From contig JAKPPU010000173.1 in assembly GCA_029547185.1 (NCBI GenBank), positions 1 through 49,489 on the forward strand: a DNA stretch of 49,489 bases, in the 5' to 3' direction. The stretch's first letter is position 1. Each line of letters opens with the position of its first letter. This DNA comes from Deltaproteobacteria bacterium. Lineage in GTDB: Bacteria; Desulfobacterota; Desulfomonilia; UBA1062. Shown piece by piece: positions 32,469-40,800 of this stretch. Under the pieces are notes generated by a model. The model was not told the origin of the DNA. It saw nothing but the letters and a program-made list of their open reading frames with translations, and made no database searches. A program made the translations under genes and the position numbers.

Positions 32469-34079
32469 ATGAAGCGTTTCATCGACGATTACAAAGGTGA
32501 ATCATTCGATGTCGTCGTAATCGGCGGCGGCATAACCGGCGCGGCAGTCGCCTATGACGCCGCGAGCAGAGGCTTGAGCGTTGCGCTCGTGGAAAAGAGC
32601 GACTTCGGCTGGGCCACCTCGGCTGCAACCTCGAAGGTGATCCACGGGGGGCTTCGCTACCTGAAAACGTATGAGTTCGGGCTCGTCCGCGAATCGCTCA
32701 GTGAACGCAGGATCATGGAGAACATCGCCCCCAACTTCGTCTACCCCATGCGCTTCATGTTCACAAACCCTACCCCCGCCATGAAGATAGGGCTCACCCT
32801 CTACGACCTCATCGCGTTCGACAAGGGATTCGTCTGGGACAAGAGCAAGAAGATCCCCAACCACTATGCCCTTTCCCGGGAAAGGGTCATTGAAGAAGAG
32901 CCGAATGCCAAGCGCGAGGGATTGAAGGACGCCAGGGTGTACTACGACTGCCTGAGCATCTGCCCGGAGCGGCTGACGCTTGCATTCATCAAGTCCGCCG
33001 TCCGCTACGGGGCCAAGGTGTCGAACTATGCGAAGGTAGAGGATTTCTTTATCGAGCAGGGACCAAAGGTTTGCGGCATCATCGTGAAGGACCTCATGAC
33101 CGGCAGGACCCACACCATAAAGGGAAAACTCACCATCAACTGCACGGGCCCCTGGGCGGACATCGTGCTCAAGCTGGCGAAAAAATCGGATGCGAGCGAG
33201 AAGATCCGCCGCTCAGAAGGAATCCATCTCATCGTGAAAAAGCTCATCAACAATCACGGTGTAGGGACCATGACCAAGACGGGGCACTTCTTTCTCATTC
33301 CCTGGCGAGGACATTCCCTCATCGGAACCACGGACAAGGAATATCCCGGAGACCCGGATGGATACCATGTAACCAGGCAGAGCATTCAGGAGCTGCTCGA
33401 CACGGTGAACAAGGATTTCGGCAACGACGATCCCATCCGGTACGAAGACGTGCTCTTCGCCTACGGCGGCCTGCGTCCGCTCCTCGATTCAGCAAAGGAC
33501 GTGCACAACACCACCCGCAAATACGAGATCTACGACCACGGCGACGAGGGCTTGAGCGGCCTCATAACAGTCGAGGGAGGCAAGTACACCACCAGCCGCA
33601 ATCTCGCACAGAACGTCATGAAGGCGGCGGAAAAGCGGATCGGTAAAAGGCTCTCCCCGTGCAGGACCCACAAGCAGCGGCTCGTGGGCTCCGATATCGA
33701 CGACATCGAGGCGTTCATCTCGTCCATCAAGCGGCAGAACAGCGATTTCAGCCCTGCGACCGTCGAATACCTGGGCAGACATTACGGCACCGAGTATGAC
33801 AAGGTCCTGATCCTCGCCAGGCAGGATGCACGGCTCGCGGAAACGCTCAACGCCGACGGCGAGATCCTGGCCCAGGTAGCGTATGCAGCCAGAAACGAGA
33901 TGGCGCTCACCTTGAAAGACATCCTTTTCAGGAGAACGGGCATCGGGACTCTGGGCCATCCCGGCAGGGAGGTCCTGTTGAAGGTGGCCGACATTGCCGC
34001 CAAGGAGCTGGGCTGGTCCCCTGACAAGATGCAGGCGAACATCCTCGAAGCCGAGCAGGCCTTCAAGCTGCCCGAATGA
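32469..34079 (+). CDS. glpD: glycerol-3-phosphate dehydrogenase (FAD)
   Basis: GlpD oxidises glycerol 3-phosphate to DHAP at the membrane and feeds the quinone pool. The 536 residues contain the FAD motif VVIGGGITGAAVAYDAASRG (residues 17-36), TSKVIHGGLRYLKTYEFGLV with the conserved GLRYL, and the C-terminal helical domain ending near residue 530. It follows the kinase by 14 nt with an AAAGGGG site. The pair looks like a two-gene kinase-oxidase operon with no transporter in sight. Confidence 0.92.
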   Translation: MKRFIDDYKGESFDVVVIGGGITGAAVAYDAASRGLSVALVEKSDFGWATSAATSKVIHGGLRYLKTYEFGLVRESLSERRIMENIAPNFVYPMRFMFTNPTPAMKIGLTLYDLIAFDKGFVWDKSKKIPNHYALSRERVIEEEPNAKREGLKDARVYYDCLSICPERLTLAFIKSAVRYGAKVSNYAKVEDFFIEQGPKVCGIIVKDLMTGRTHTIKGKLTINCTGPWADIVLKLAKKSDASEKIRRSEGIHLIVKKLINNHGVGTMTKTGHFFLIPWRGHSLIGTTDKEYPGDPDGYHVTRQSIQELLDTVNKDFGNDDPIRYEDVLFAYGGLRPLLDSAKDVHNTTRKYEIYDHGDEGLSGLITVEGGKYTTSRNLAQNVMKAAEKRIGKRLSPCRTHKQRLVGSDIDDIEAFISSIKRQNSDFSPATVEYLGRHYGTEYDKVLILARQDARLAETLNADGEILAQVAYAARNEMALTLKDILFRRTGIGTLGHPGREVLLKVADIAAKELGWSPDKMQANILEAEQAFKLPE

Positions 34080-34145
34080 AGAGGTCTTCGTTATTGCAAT
34101 AGCTGCAAATTCCTTGTATGCTTCTATCCCCTTAAAGGATTTGCT

Positions 34146-34676
34146 ATGAGAAATGATTTTCAACCGGATGAGAGGATCGGAGAAAGGGCGGCATCCTATG
34201 CCGACAGGGCGGTCGAATTCGCCAGGGACCGGCTCGGCATTACCCTCGACTGGTCGGACGAGAGCGTCGGCCTTATCGAGGACATCCTGGGCCGGCTGCA
34301 TGAAGACATCGAGAAGGCCAAACCGACCGAAGGCGAGATTCTCCAGTTTGCCAAGGTCTTCGGCAGCTACATGGGCGAGGTTTTCAGAAAGAACCATGGC
34401 GCTCTGTGGGGGATCATCACCCTCAAAGGAAGGCGCATCTTCGGCCTGCAGGTTCCTGATTCACAGATGCGGCTCTGGCCCTGGCTTCTCGCCCAGAACC
34501 GCATCGTGAACGGTCCGGAAGACAATATCAATTACTCCTACAAGATGGTCATCACGGGGAGGCCGATCCCCCTTGTGGAAAAACCGCCGATCGTAGAAGA
34601 TACGCCCCCGAGGCAGTGGAGAGATCGTTTCATGGATCTGGCGATCCGCTGCAGGCATCTCATCGCCCACCACTGA
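34146..34676 (+). CDS. hypothetical protein
   Basis: A 176-residue soluble protein I do not recognise. It has an acidic helical N-terminal half (YADRAVEFARDRLGITLDWS; IEDILGRLHEDIEKAKPTEG) and a C-terminal half with ITLKGRRIFGLQVPDSQMRL and a Pro-rich linker before DRFMDLAIRCRHLIAHH. No signal peptide or membrane segment. An AAAGGA site precedes the ATG, 66 nt after glpD, so it may be read through from that operon. It faces the RlmI-like gene convergently. Confidence 0.75.
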   Translation: MRNDFQPDERIGERAASYADRAVEFARDRLGITLDWSDESVGLIEDILGRLHEDIEKAKPTEGEILQFAKVFGSYMGEVFRKNHGALWGIITLKGRRIFGLQVPDSQMRLWPWLLAQNRIVNGPEDNINYSYKMVITGRPIPLVEKPPIVEDTPPRQWRDRFMDLAIRCRHLIAHH

Positions 34677-34754
34677 AGCCTGTCCCCGGCTCTTCAGAGA
34701 CCTCCGCACATTCTCTCCATTTCATTGCGGGCGAAAGCGTTGAAAAAAGAAGGA

Positions 34755-35909
34755 TCAGTCCGCGTAGAGAATATGCCCGAAGAGGTGAATGCCTTGGGGG
34801 TGAGTCGGCAGAACCGGGAAGTCCGGCCCCTCATAGAGCGGCTCTATGAGCTTGACGTTCCGTGACGCCCTTTCGGACGAGACCTGGACTGCCCTGTAGA
34901 AATCGAGCGGCGTATACTGTGTGCCGAGATATGTCGTGGCAAAGATCAACCCCGAAGGATTGAGCTTCTCGAAGACGAGGGCGAGGATCTTTTCGAAGTC
35001 TTCTATATCCTTGACAAAGGGAGGCGGGTCGCACACGATGATGTCATAGCGAGAGCGATCGTCCTGGAGAAACCTCAAGACATCGTCCCGGACGATTTTC
35101 CAGACGAAAGGCGTTATCTTGTTGATCTCCATGTTCCTCTTGGCAAGGGCGAGAGCAGGGGAGGACGAATCTACGGATACGGCCGATTTCGCCCCGCCTT
35201 TGAGGGCGTGCACGGCATATGCGCCCGTATAGGAAAAGAGGTCGAGCACGTCCTTTCCGGAAGCCATTGATTGAAGTCTGGCCCGATTCCTCCTGTGATC
35301 GAGGTAGAACCCGGTCCTCTCGCCCGTGAGCACATCCACGTAAAACGGGATCCCCATCTCGTGCACGATGATCGCGCCTTCGGCGAGGCTCCCCTTGAGC
35401 GGTCCGCTCAAAGGACGGAGGCCTTCTCCGGACCGAGCCTTCACATCGGAGCGCTCGTGGATCGGAAAATCGGGAAACAACCCCTCAAGAATCGAGACGA
35501 TGTCGCTCTTGATCTCCTCGATGCCCGTGATGAGAGACTGCAGGACGAGGGCCTTTTCATAGAAATCCACAACGAGTCCGGGAATCCCGTCGCCTTCGCC
35601 GTGGACGAGACGGTAGCAGGTCGTGTCCGCAGGGATGACCGAATTTCTCAACCTGGCCGCCTGATGGACCCTCTGCGAAAAGAATGCCCGGTCGACAGTT
35701 TCTTTTCCCCTGGTGAGCACGCGGACTGCGATCTGGGAAAAGGGGCTGTAGAAGCCCTGGCACACAAATCTGCCCTTCGAGTCGATTACCCTGCACAGGC
35801 TCCCCTCCTCGGGTGTGCCCTGAACCTTGTCCACTGCTCCGGAAAAAATCCAGGGGTGGCCTTTGATCACGGGGATCTCTTTTTTCGGTTTGAGGCGGAC
35901 TATCAGCAT
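34755..35909 (-). CDS. class I SAM-dependent rRNA methyltransferase, RlmI-like
   Basis: A 384-residue protein with an N-terminal PUA domain (LKPKKEIPVIKGHPWIFSGA, residues 6-25) and a C-terminal Rossmann methyltransferase: ERTGFYLDHRRNRA, then VLDLFSYTGAYAVHALKGGA (about 238), and the catalytic-loop motif CDPPPFVKD (about 308). These are features of the RlmI/RlmK group that make 5-methylcytosine in 23S rRNA. The ribosome site is weak. It is a single leftward gene. Confidence 0.88.
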   Translation of the reverse strand: MLIVRLKPKKEIPVIKGHPWIFSGAVDKVQGTPEEGSLCRVIDSKGRFVCQGFYSPFSQIAVRVLTRGKETVDRAFFSQRVHQAARLRNSVIPADTTCYRLVHGEGDGIPGLVVDFYEKALVLQSLITGIEEIKSDIVSILEGLFPDFPIHERSDVKARSGEGLRPLSGPLKGSLAEGAIIVHEMGIPFYVDVLTGERTGFYLDHRRNRARLQSMASGKDVLDLFSYTGAYAVHALKGGAKSAVSVDSSSPALALAKRNMEINKITPFVWKIVRDDVLRFLQDDRSRYDIIVCDPPPFVKDIEDFEKILALVFEKLNPSGLIFATTYLGTQYTPLDFYRAVQVSSERASRNVKLIEPLYEGPDFPVLPTHPQGIHLFGHILYAD

Positions 35910-36016
35910 AGGGTTTAAGCCTTTACCATAGTTTCATGCCTGATGCTACAGGTTATTGATCTCATATTGTTGGGAATTTTCTGCAAATCAACCGGGTCGG
36001 ACGAGTATGCCGATGA

Positions 36017-36517
36017 CTACCGCTTGCGGCTCCGCTCCTCGATGAAATCGCAGATCTTCCGGATCTCGTCGAAGGAAAACCAGGGAAGGCCCACGTCGAT
36101 ATACTCCCTGCTGACAATGGCTATGTAGTTGCCGTCGGGTTCTTCGACGCACAGGGGCGTATCGTAGAGGGCAGGGTTGTACACCTCGATCTTCTTGAAA
36201 GGCCCTGCCTTGAAGCCCTCCATGAGGACGATGTCCATATCCTTTTCCGCGAACGCGGTGAGTTTGTCGAGGTCCGGTGGGGCCAATTCATAGAGCATGA
36301 AGGCATTGTCCGAGAACAGGATGATGCGGTCTGCTCCCTTCTCTGCAAATTTATACGTATCCTTTCCCTTCTTGTCCACCTCCATGAGATGGGTGCCATG
36401 CTTGACTGCAGCGACCTTCCTGCCTCTAACCTTGAACTCGCTGATCAACTTCTGAATGAGGTATGTCTTCCCGCTGTTCGTCCCCTTGGCAACAAAGGCT
36501 GTAATGTTCTCGATCAT
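36017..36517 (-). CDS. mobB: molybdopterin-guanine dinucleotide biosynthesis protein B
   Basis: MobB is a small GTPase that helps MobA attach GMP to molybdopterin. The 166 residues begin MIENITAFVAKGTNSGKTYL with the P-loop GTNSGKT, followed by VRGRKVAAVKHGTHLMEVDKKGKDT and the DIVLMEGFKAGPFKKIEVY motif. The open frame extends upstream to 36805 but runs into fliW, so the ATG at 36517 with GAGGA is chosen. mobA is not in the window. It implies molybdenum or tungsten enzymes of the bis-MGD type. Confidence 0.9.
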   Translation of the reverse strand: MIENITAFVAKGTNSGKTYLIQKLISEFKVRGRKVAAVKHGTHLMEVDKKGKDTYKFAEKGADRIILFSDNAFMLYELAPPDLDKLTAFAEKDMDIVLMEGFKAGPFKKIEVYNPALYDTPLCVEEPDGNYIAIVSREYIDVGLPWFSFDEIRKICDFIEERSRKR

Positions 36518-36593
36518 GGTGCTGTCCTCTTCCCCCTTGCCCTTTACCGGATAGTCTGCCTTATGTGAGAGGCAACAAAAAAGGGCAGGGAAC

Positions 36594-36623
36594 ATTGTAT
36601 GACAAAGCGCCCCTCCATTGCAA
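36594..36623 (-). promoter_or_regulatory. possible mobB promoter
   Basis: On the minus strand TTGCAA (36623-36618), 18 nt, TACAAT (36599-36594), giving a leader of about 70 nt. Confidence 0.4.
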
Positions 36624-36719
36624 ATCCTCTCTGGAGAGAAAATCCCTGGACAAAATCCCCCCTCTTCGGTCAAGAGACGGGGAGAGAAGAGAAAAAGGAC
36701 GGAATCCCTTAAGGAGGAT

Positions 36720-37154
36720 TCATCCCTTATCGGAGATGATCGGATGGCGGTGGGAATAGTTTTCTTCCGGACAGACGACCTGCATAGCGTAGCGCTTGTC
36801 CGCATTGAGAATGATCGGCCCCAGGAGATTGATGGTCATCTTGTCCGGCTGGTTGTGGGGGATGGTAACGATGCAGAGGACATCGAGCTCGCTCGATTCT
36901 TCGGCCTTGATCTCGCTTAAGACCGACTCTTCCACAGTGATCTTGTAGTCCGGCTTCACAAGCTGAGGATTCATGACCACAAAGGCAACAGACCCGTCAT
37001 CCATGCTCTGGAGCCAGTAAAAGGGAGAACCTTCGGTATGGGGAAACAGAATGAACCTCTTGTTTTGTGAAAAACCGAGAATCCCTTTGGGAAAGCAGAT
37101 CACTTTTTCATCCTGTACGGTTATGTTCCCGAACCGTGTGGTTTTAATTTCCAA
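36720..37154 (-). CDS. fliW: flagellar assembly factor FliW
   Basis: FliW binds flagellin and the translation regulator CsrA, tying flagellin synthesis to export. The 144 residues include the family features VICFPKGILGFSQNKRFILF (about residues 18-37), SPFYWLQSMDD and VVMNPQLVKPDY. Translation starts at TTG (37154) after a strong GGAGGAGGAG. It follows flgL by 17 nt. csrA, the usual next gene, was looked for in 36518-36719 and is not there. Confidence 0.92.
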   Translation of the reverse strand: MEIKTTRFGNITVQDEKVICFPKGILGFSQNKRFILFPHTEGSPFYWLQSMDDGSVAFVVMNPQLVKPDYKITVEESVLSEIKAEESSELDVLCIVTIPHNQPDKMTINLLGPIILNADKRYAMQVVCPEENYSHRHPIISDKG

Positions 37155-37171
37155 GATACTCCTCCTCCCTG

Positions 37172-38287
37172 TTAATCGACAAAATTTACAAGACTCATGC
37201 TCGTGATGATGGATGCACTTTTCAATGCTGCTTCGTAAATGATCTGCTGGTTCTGAAGAGAGGTGATTGCCTCGGCGTAGTCGAGGTCCTCGATATTTGA
37301 CGTGCTTTCCTGAATGTCTACCGATGCAAGCTTCAGGACGGACGCCGTATGATCGAGCCGGTTGATAACGGCGCCGACCTTGGCAAGGTTGTTCGAAAGA
37401 ACCGTGCTCGAGTTTTCAAGATCGGTAAGCTGAGCGCTTATCCCGGACTGATCATTGTTTCGAAGCGCCCTTTCGAGCTTCATCAGGGTCATGAAGATAT
37501 CACCTTGAGAGTTCCGGAAGATCTCGATTCCGGGGGTATTGACCTTCACGGTATCGGTCTTGCCGATCTTCACGGAGAAGGTCGAATCGTTTCCCTGATA
37601 CTGGGTCACCCACTGCCCGTCGTTGTATACGTAGAGCTCGCTGCCCGCATCCTGTACGACGGCCGATATTCCCTCGCTTGCAGCGGCGTCCACCTGCCAG
37701 GCAGATCCATCGTATTCGTAGATGTTCCCGTCCGTCGTATTGATGTAGCGGTCGCCGGCGGCGGCCGGTCTACCCAGGTTCGCCACTGCCCCGGCAGCAT
37801 CTGCTGCCATGGTGCTTACGTCATCCTGCCATCCCCGGACATCGGCATTCAGAAAAGGCAGGTTCTGGGTATCGGTTCCGCCGAAAATGTACTTGTTGCC
37901 GTACTTGGAGTTGGCGTGACCCAGGACCATTTCCCGGAGCTGTCTCACCTCTTCGGCAGCAGAGGCTCTGGTGTTCGCGGTGCTCGTGGAGGATGACTGT
38001 TGTACGGCGATCTCGCTCGCCCGCGCCAAGAGGTCGTCGACATCGATACAGATGGAATCCATGCGGGACAGCCAGCCTTTTGCCAGGTCGATGGTCCTCT
38101 GGAACTGGTTGATGCCGTTGAGCTCGGTGCGGTTGATGAGGACCTTCGAGAGGCCGATGGGGTCATCCGAGGGTTTCTGGATGCGTTTCCCGGAGGTAAT
38201 CTGGCTGTTGAGCGAAAAGAGCTTCTCGGTATTCATTCCGAGTTCCCTCACCAGCTGGGAATAGAGAAATCTATTGTTCACTCTCAT
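37172..38287 (-). CDS. flgL: flagellar hook-associated protein FlgL with an inserted domain
   Basis: FlgL is the hook-filament junction protein. The helical ends are typical (MRVNNRFLYSQLVRELGMNT; LQNQQIIYEAALKSASIITS), as are KYIFGGTDTQNLPF (about residues 132-145) and the later YQGNDSTFSVKIG strand. Between these lies an insertion of about 80 residues with two related motifs, NIYEYDGSAWQ and LYVYNDGQWVTQ, that normal FlgL lacks. Total length is 371. A sigma-28-type promoter lies just upstream. flgK and the rest of the flagellar genes are not in the window. Confidence 0.9.
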   Translation of the reverse strand: MRVNNRFLYSQLVRELGMNTEKLFSLNSQITSGKRIQKPSDDPIGLSKVLINRTELNGINQFQRTIDLAKGWLSRMDSICIDVDDLLARASEIAVQQSSSTSTANTRASAAEEVRQLREMVLGHANSKYGNKYIFGGTDTQNLPFLNADVRGWQDDVSTMAADAAGAVANLGRPAAAGDRYINTTDGNIYEYDGSAWQVDAAASEGISAVVQDAGSELYVYNDGQWVTQYQGNDSTFSVKIGKTDTVKVNTPGIEIFRNSQGDIFMTLMKLERALRNNDQSGISAQLTDLENSSTVLSNNLAKVGAVINRLDHTASVLKLASVDIQESTSNIEDLDYAEAITSLQNQQIIYEAALKSASIITSMSLVNFVD

Positions 38288-38296
38288 ACTTCCATC

Positions 38297-38324
38297 CTAT
38301 CGGCATGCTTCGTTTCCGTCTTTA
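38297..38324 (-). promoter_or_regulatory. sigma-28 (FliA)-type promoter of flgL-fliW
   Basis: On the minus strand TAAA (38324-38321), 16 nt, GCCGATAG (38304-38297). The consensus is TAAA-N15-GCCGATAA, so the -10 matches 7 of 8 and the spacing is one longer. The flgL ATG is only 10 nt beyond the -10 box. Confidence 0.65.
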
Positions 38325-38409
38325 TTATCAAAGCAAAGAGACTGCCATGCCTTATGGATGCAGGCTGCGCCTGAGGGAAGGGGTATGCCGGACGGAAAAG
38401 ATTTCCTGC

Positions 38410-39717
38410 TTAGAGGGAAGCCTTTACCGATTGTCCTTGTGCGATTCTCTCTTTGATCCTGCGGCACTCCCGGATGAGGGCTTCCTCGTCGACCGTGAGG
38501 GACGTAAAATCGCGGACGACGATCTTTCCGTTTATGACCACGTCCTTTACGTTGGAGCCGGACGCTGCATAGATCGCGTGGGAGACGGGATTGTAGACCG
38601 GCACCAGGTTAGGCGCATGGCCATCGAGGGTGATGATATCGGCGAGCTTTCCGGCTTCGAGCCTGCCGGCATCGAGCTTGAGCGCCCTGGCCGCATTCTC
38701 GGTCATGAGGGAAAGGGCGGTGCATTCATCGAGCACTGTCGGATCCATGGTGCTGATCTTGTGGAGCTTTGCAACCGTCGATGCCTCGGTGATCATGTCG
38801 AGGTTGTTGTTGCTCGCGCATCCGTCGGTTCCAATCGTGACATTCACCCCGGCGGCGATCATGGCCGGGACAGGGGCGATCCCGGAAGCCAGCTTCATGT
38901 TGCTCTCCGCGTTATGGGCAACGGACACGCCTCGCTCGGCGAGGAGCTCGATCTCGTCTTTTTCGAGGGCGACGCAGTGTGCTGCGAGCGTCCGGGGAGA
39001 GAGGCAGCCCAGGGAGTCGAGGAGCTTGACGGGCGTCATTCCATACTGTTCGACGACCTGCCTCACCTCGGAAGCGGTTTCGCTCAGATGGATCTGATAG
39101 ACGAGGTCGAATTCCTCGGCAAGGGCGTATGCCTTTGTGAGGAGCTCGGGAGTGCAGGTGTAAACGGCATGGGGGAAGACTGTCGGCCTCGCAAGGTCGT
39201 CGTCAAGCCACCGGCTGATGAACCTTCGTGAATGCTCGATGGTTTTGTTCGGGTCGGAGAGCGAGGGCGAAGGGAACTGGAGGATTCCCTCTCCGAGCCA
39301 GGCGCGGATGCCCACTTCTTTCGCCGCCCGCCCCACCTGATCCTCATAGAAATACCCGTCGCAGAACGCCGTGGTGCCCGACCTGGTCATCTCCCATGCA
39401 GCGAGCAGGGTCCCGATATAGACGAACTCCCTGTCCAGGAATTTTGATTCGGCCGGAAAGATGTAATCGTAGAGCCAGGTCATGAGCGGGAGATCATCGG
39501 CGAACCCGCGGAACAGGGTCATCGAAGCATGGGTGTGGGTATTGATGAGGCCCGGCATCACGATATCGTGCGGCCCGCCGAGCACGGTGTCGATGCCTTC
39601 GGGGAGAGAGGGGGTTATCTCTTTGATCCTCGTTCCCTCGACGATGACGTAGTGATCCCGAAGGATATCCCTGGGTCCCTTGACGACGTACCCTCCCTGA
39701 ACCGCAAATCCCATCAT
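38410..39717 (-). CDS. amidohydrolase, MtaD / S-adenosylhomocysteine deaminase-like
   Basis: A metal-dependent deaminase of 435 residues from the ATG at 39717. Metal-binding and active-site motifs are MPGLINTHTHASMTLFRGFA (about residues 53-72), the His of QIHLSETASEV, AAHCVALEKDEI, and NAESNMKLASG followed by IGTDGCASNNNLDM. These fit enzymes that deaminate 5'-methylthioadenosine or S-adenosylhomocysteine, but the wider family also holds guanine and chlorohydrolase-type enzymes. A TTG at 39732 would add five residues. It lies 19 nt after recR and 122 nt before flgL. Confidence 0.87.
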   Translation of the reverse strand: MMGFAVQGGYVVKGPRDILRDHYVIVEGTRIKEITPSLPEGIDTVLGGPHDIVMPGLINTHTHASMTLFRGFADDLPLMTWLYDYIFPAESKFLDREFVYIGTLLAAWEMTRSGTTAFCDGYFYEDQVGRAAKEVGIRAWLGEGILQFPSPSLSDPNKTIEHSRRFISRWLDDDLARPTVFPHAVYTCTPELLTKAYALAEEFDLVYQIHLSETASEVRQVVEQYGMTPVKLLDSLGCLSPRTLAAHCVALEKDEIELLAERGVSVAHNAESNMKLASGIAPVPAMIAAGVNVTIGTDGCASNNNLDMITEASTVAKLHKISTMDPTVLDECTALSLMTENAARALKLDAGRLEAGKLADIITLDGHAPNLVPVYNPVSHAIYAASGSNVKDVVINGKIVVRDFTSLTVDEEALIRECRRIKERIAQGQSVKASL

Positions 39718-39736
39718 GTGAGAAAGCCCCAAAAGG

Positions 39737-40351
39737 TTATTTTTCTTTCACGCTTCTCCGGTAGCGCAGCGCACTGGCCAGGGTCACCTGGTCCATATAT
39801 TTCAATTCCCCGCCCATGGGTATTCCGGAGGCGATCCGGCTTATCCTGACAGGAAGTTTCCTCTCTTCGATGAGCCTCGTGATGTAGTGGAAGGTTCCTT
39901 CACCCTCGACCGACGGGTTGGTGGCCACGATGACCTCGCTCACCGAATTCTTCGAGAGACGCTCGATGAGCTCGGGCAGCTTGATATCTTCCGGTCCTAT
40001 CCCGTTGATGGGCGAGATGAGCCCATGGAGCACATGGTAGAGCCCCTTGAGCGCATGGGCGGATTCCAGGGCGAGCACGTCGCTCGGCTCCTCCACGACG
40101 CATATGATCGAAGGATCGCGCGAAGGGTCCTGGCAGATGGAGCACTTGGGCATGTCGGTGAGGTTGAAGCAGATAGGGCACAGGCGTATCGAGTCACTTA
40201 CCGTCTCGAGTGACCGCGAGAGGTCGCCCGCGAGGTTGTCCCTGTCTCCGAGGATGAACAGGGCCAGCCTGGTGGCGGTCTTCTCCCCCACGCCGGGCAG
40301 GCGTTTGAGCTGGGATATGAGGTCTCTGAGAGGCTTCGGGTATGGGTCCAT
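39737..40351 (-). CDS. recR: recombination mediator RecR
   Basis: RecR works with RecO/RecF to load RecA at gaps. The 204 residues have the helix-hairpin-helix LKRLPGVGEKTATRLALFIL, the four-Cys zinc finger CPICFNLTDMPKCSIC (about residues 58-73) and the Toprim domain starting ICVVEEPSDVLALE, ending with ASGIPMGGELKYMDQVTL. The ATG at 40351 is one base from the ybaB stop, as in the usual ybaB-recR pair. Confidence 0.96.
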   Translation of the reverse strand: MDPYPKPLRDLISQLKRLPGVGEKTATRLALFILGDRDNLAGDLSRSLETVSDSIRLCPICFNLTDMPKCSICQDPSRDPSIICVVEEPSDVLALESAHALKGLYHVLHGLISPINGIGPEDIKLPELIERLSKNSVSEVIVATNPSVEGEGTFHYITRLIEERKLPVRISRIASGIPMGGELKYMDQVTLASALRYRRSVKEK

Positions 40352-40352
40352 T

Positions 40353-40670
40353 TCAGAAGATATCAAAGGGCAGCGGCAGGCCGCCGGTAAGCTGCTTCAT
40401 CTCTTCGGACACGAGTTCTCTGGATTTTCTGATCCCCTGGTTTACAGCAGCGAGGATCAGATCTTCGAGCATGGGGATATCCCTGCTGTCGACGCAGACA
40501 GGATCGATCTTGATCTCCTTGATCTCCTGTCTGCCTGTCACCGTGACCGTAACCATGCCGCCTCCCGAGGACGCCGTCACCGTCTTGTGCGCAAGCTCTA
40601 CCTGTATCCTCTTTGCCTGTTCCTGTATCTTCTGAACCTGCTTCAGGAGGTCTTCAAAATTGAATTCCAT
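40353..40670 (-). CDS. ybaB: YbaB/EbfC family nucleoid-associated protein
   Basis: A DNA-binding dimer of 105 residues. It has the coiled-coil start EDLLKQVQKIQEQAKRIQVE, the GGGMVTVTVTGRQEIKEIKI strands and the DLILAAVNQGIRKSRELVSE helix, as expected. It precedes recR in the standard order; dnaX is not adjacent. The ATG sits 7 nt beyond the -10 box with no ribosome site, so the message may be leaderless. Confidence 0.95.
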   Translation of the reverse strand: MEFNFEDLLKQVQKIQEQAKRIQVELAHKTVTASSGGGMVTVTVTGRQEIKEIKIDPVCVDSRDIPMLEDLILAAVNQGIRKSRELVSEEMKQLTGGLPLPFDIF

Positions 40671-40677
40671 AATTGTC

Positions 40678-40706
40678 ATTAATACGGAAAAACCCTGTGC
40701 TGTCAA
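40678..40706 (-). promoter_or_regulatory. ybaB-recR promoter
   Basis: On the minus strand a perfect TTGACA (40706-40701), 17 nt, ATTAAT (40683-40678). Transcription would begin at or next to the ybaB ATG. Confidence 0.55.
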
Positions 40707-40716
40707 CATGCATATC

Positions 40717-40745
40717 TTGACAGAGAGAGGCTCTGCCGGTAGCAT
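40717..40745 (+). promoter_or_regulatory. promoter of the cyclase-family gene
   Basis: TTGACA (40717-40722), 17 nt, TAGCAT (40740-40745). Its -35 box is 10 nt from the ybaB -35 box, forming the inverted pair TGTCAA-N10-TTGACA. Confidence 0.5.
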
Positions 40746-40800
40746 GGGTGCATGAAAATATTCACGAAAAAAGTTGTCTTGTACGATCGGAGGTGTGACT

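Noticed and set aside
36518..36805. Upstream extension of mobB
   Set aside because: It overlaps fliW and has no MobB similarity; the P-loop position fits the start at 36517.
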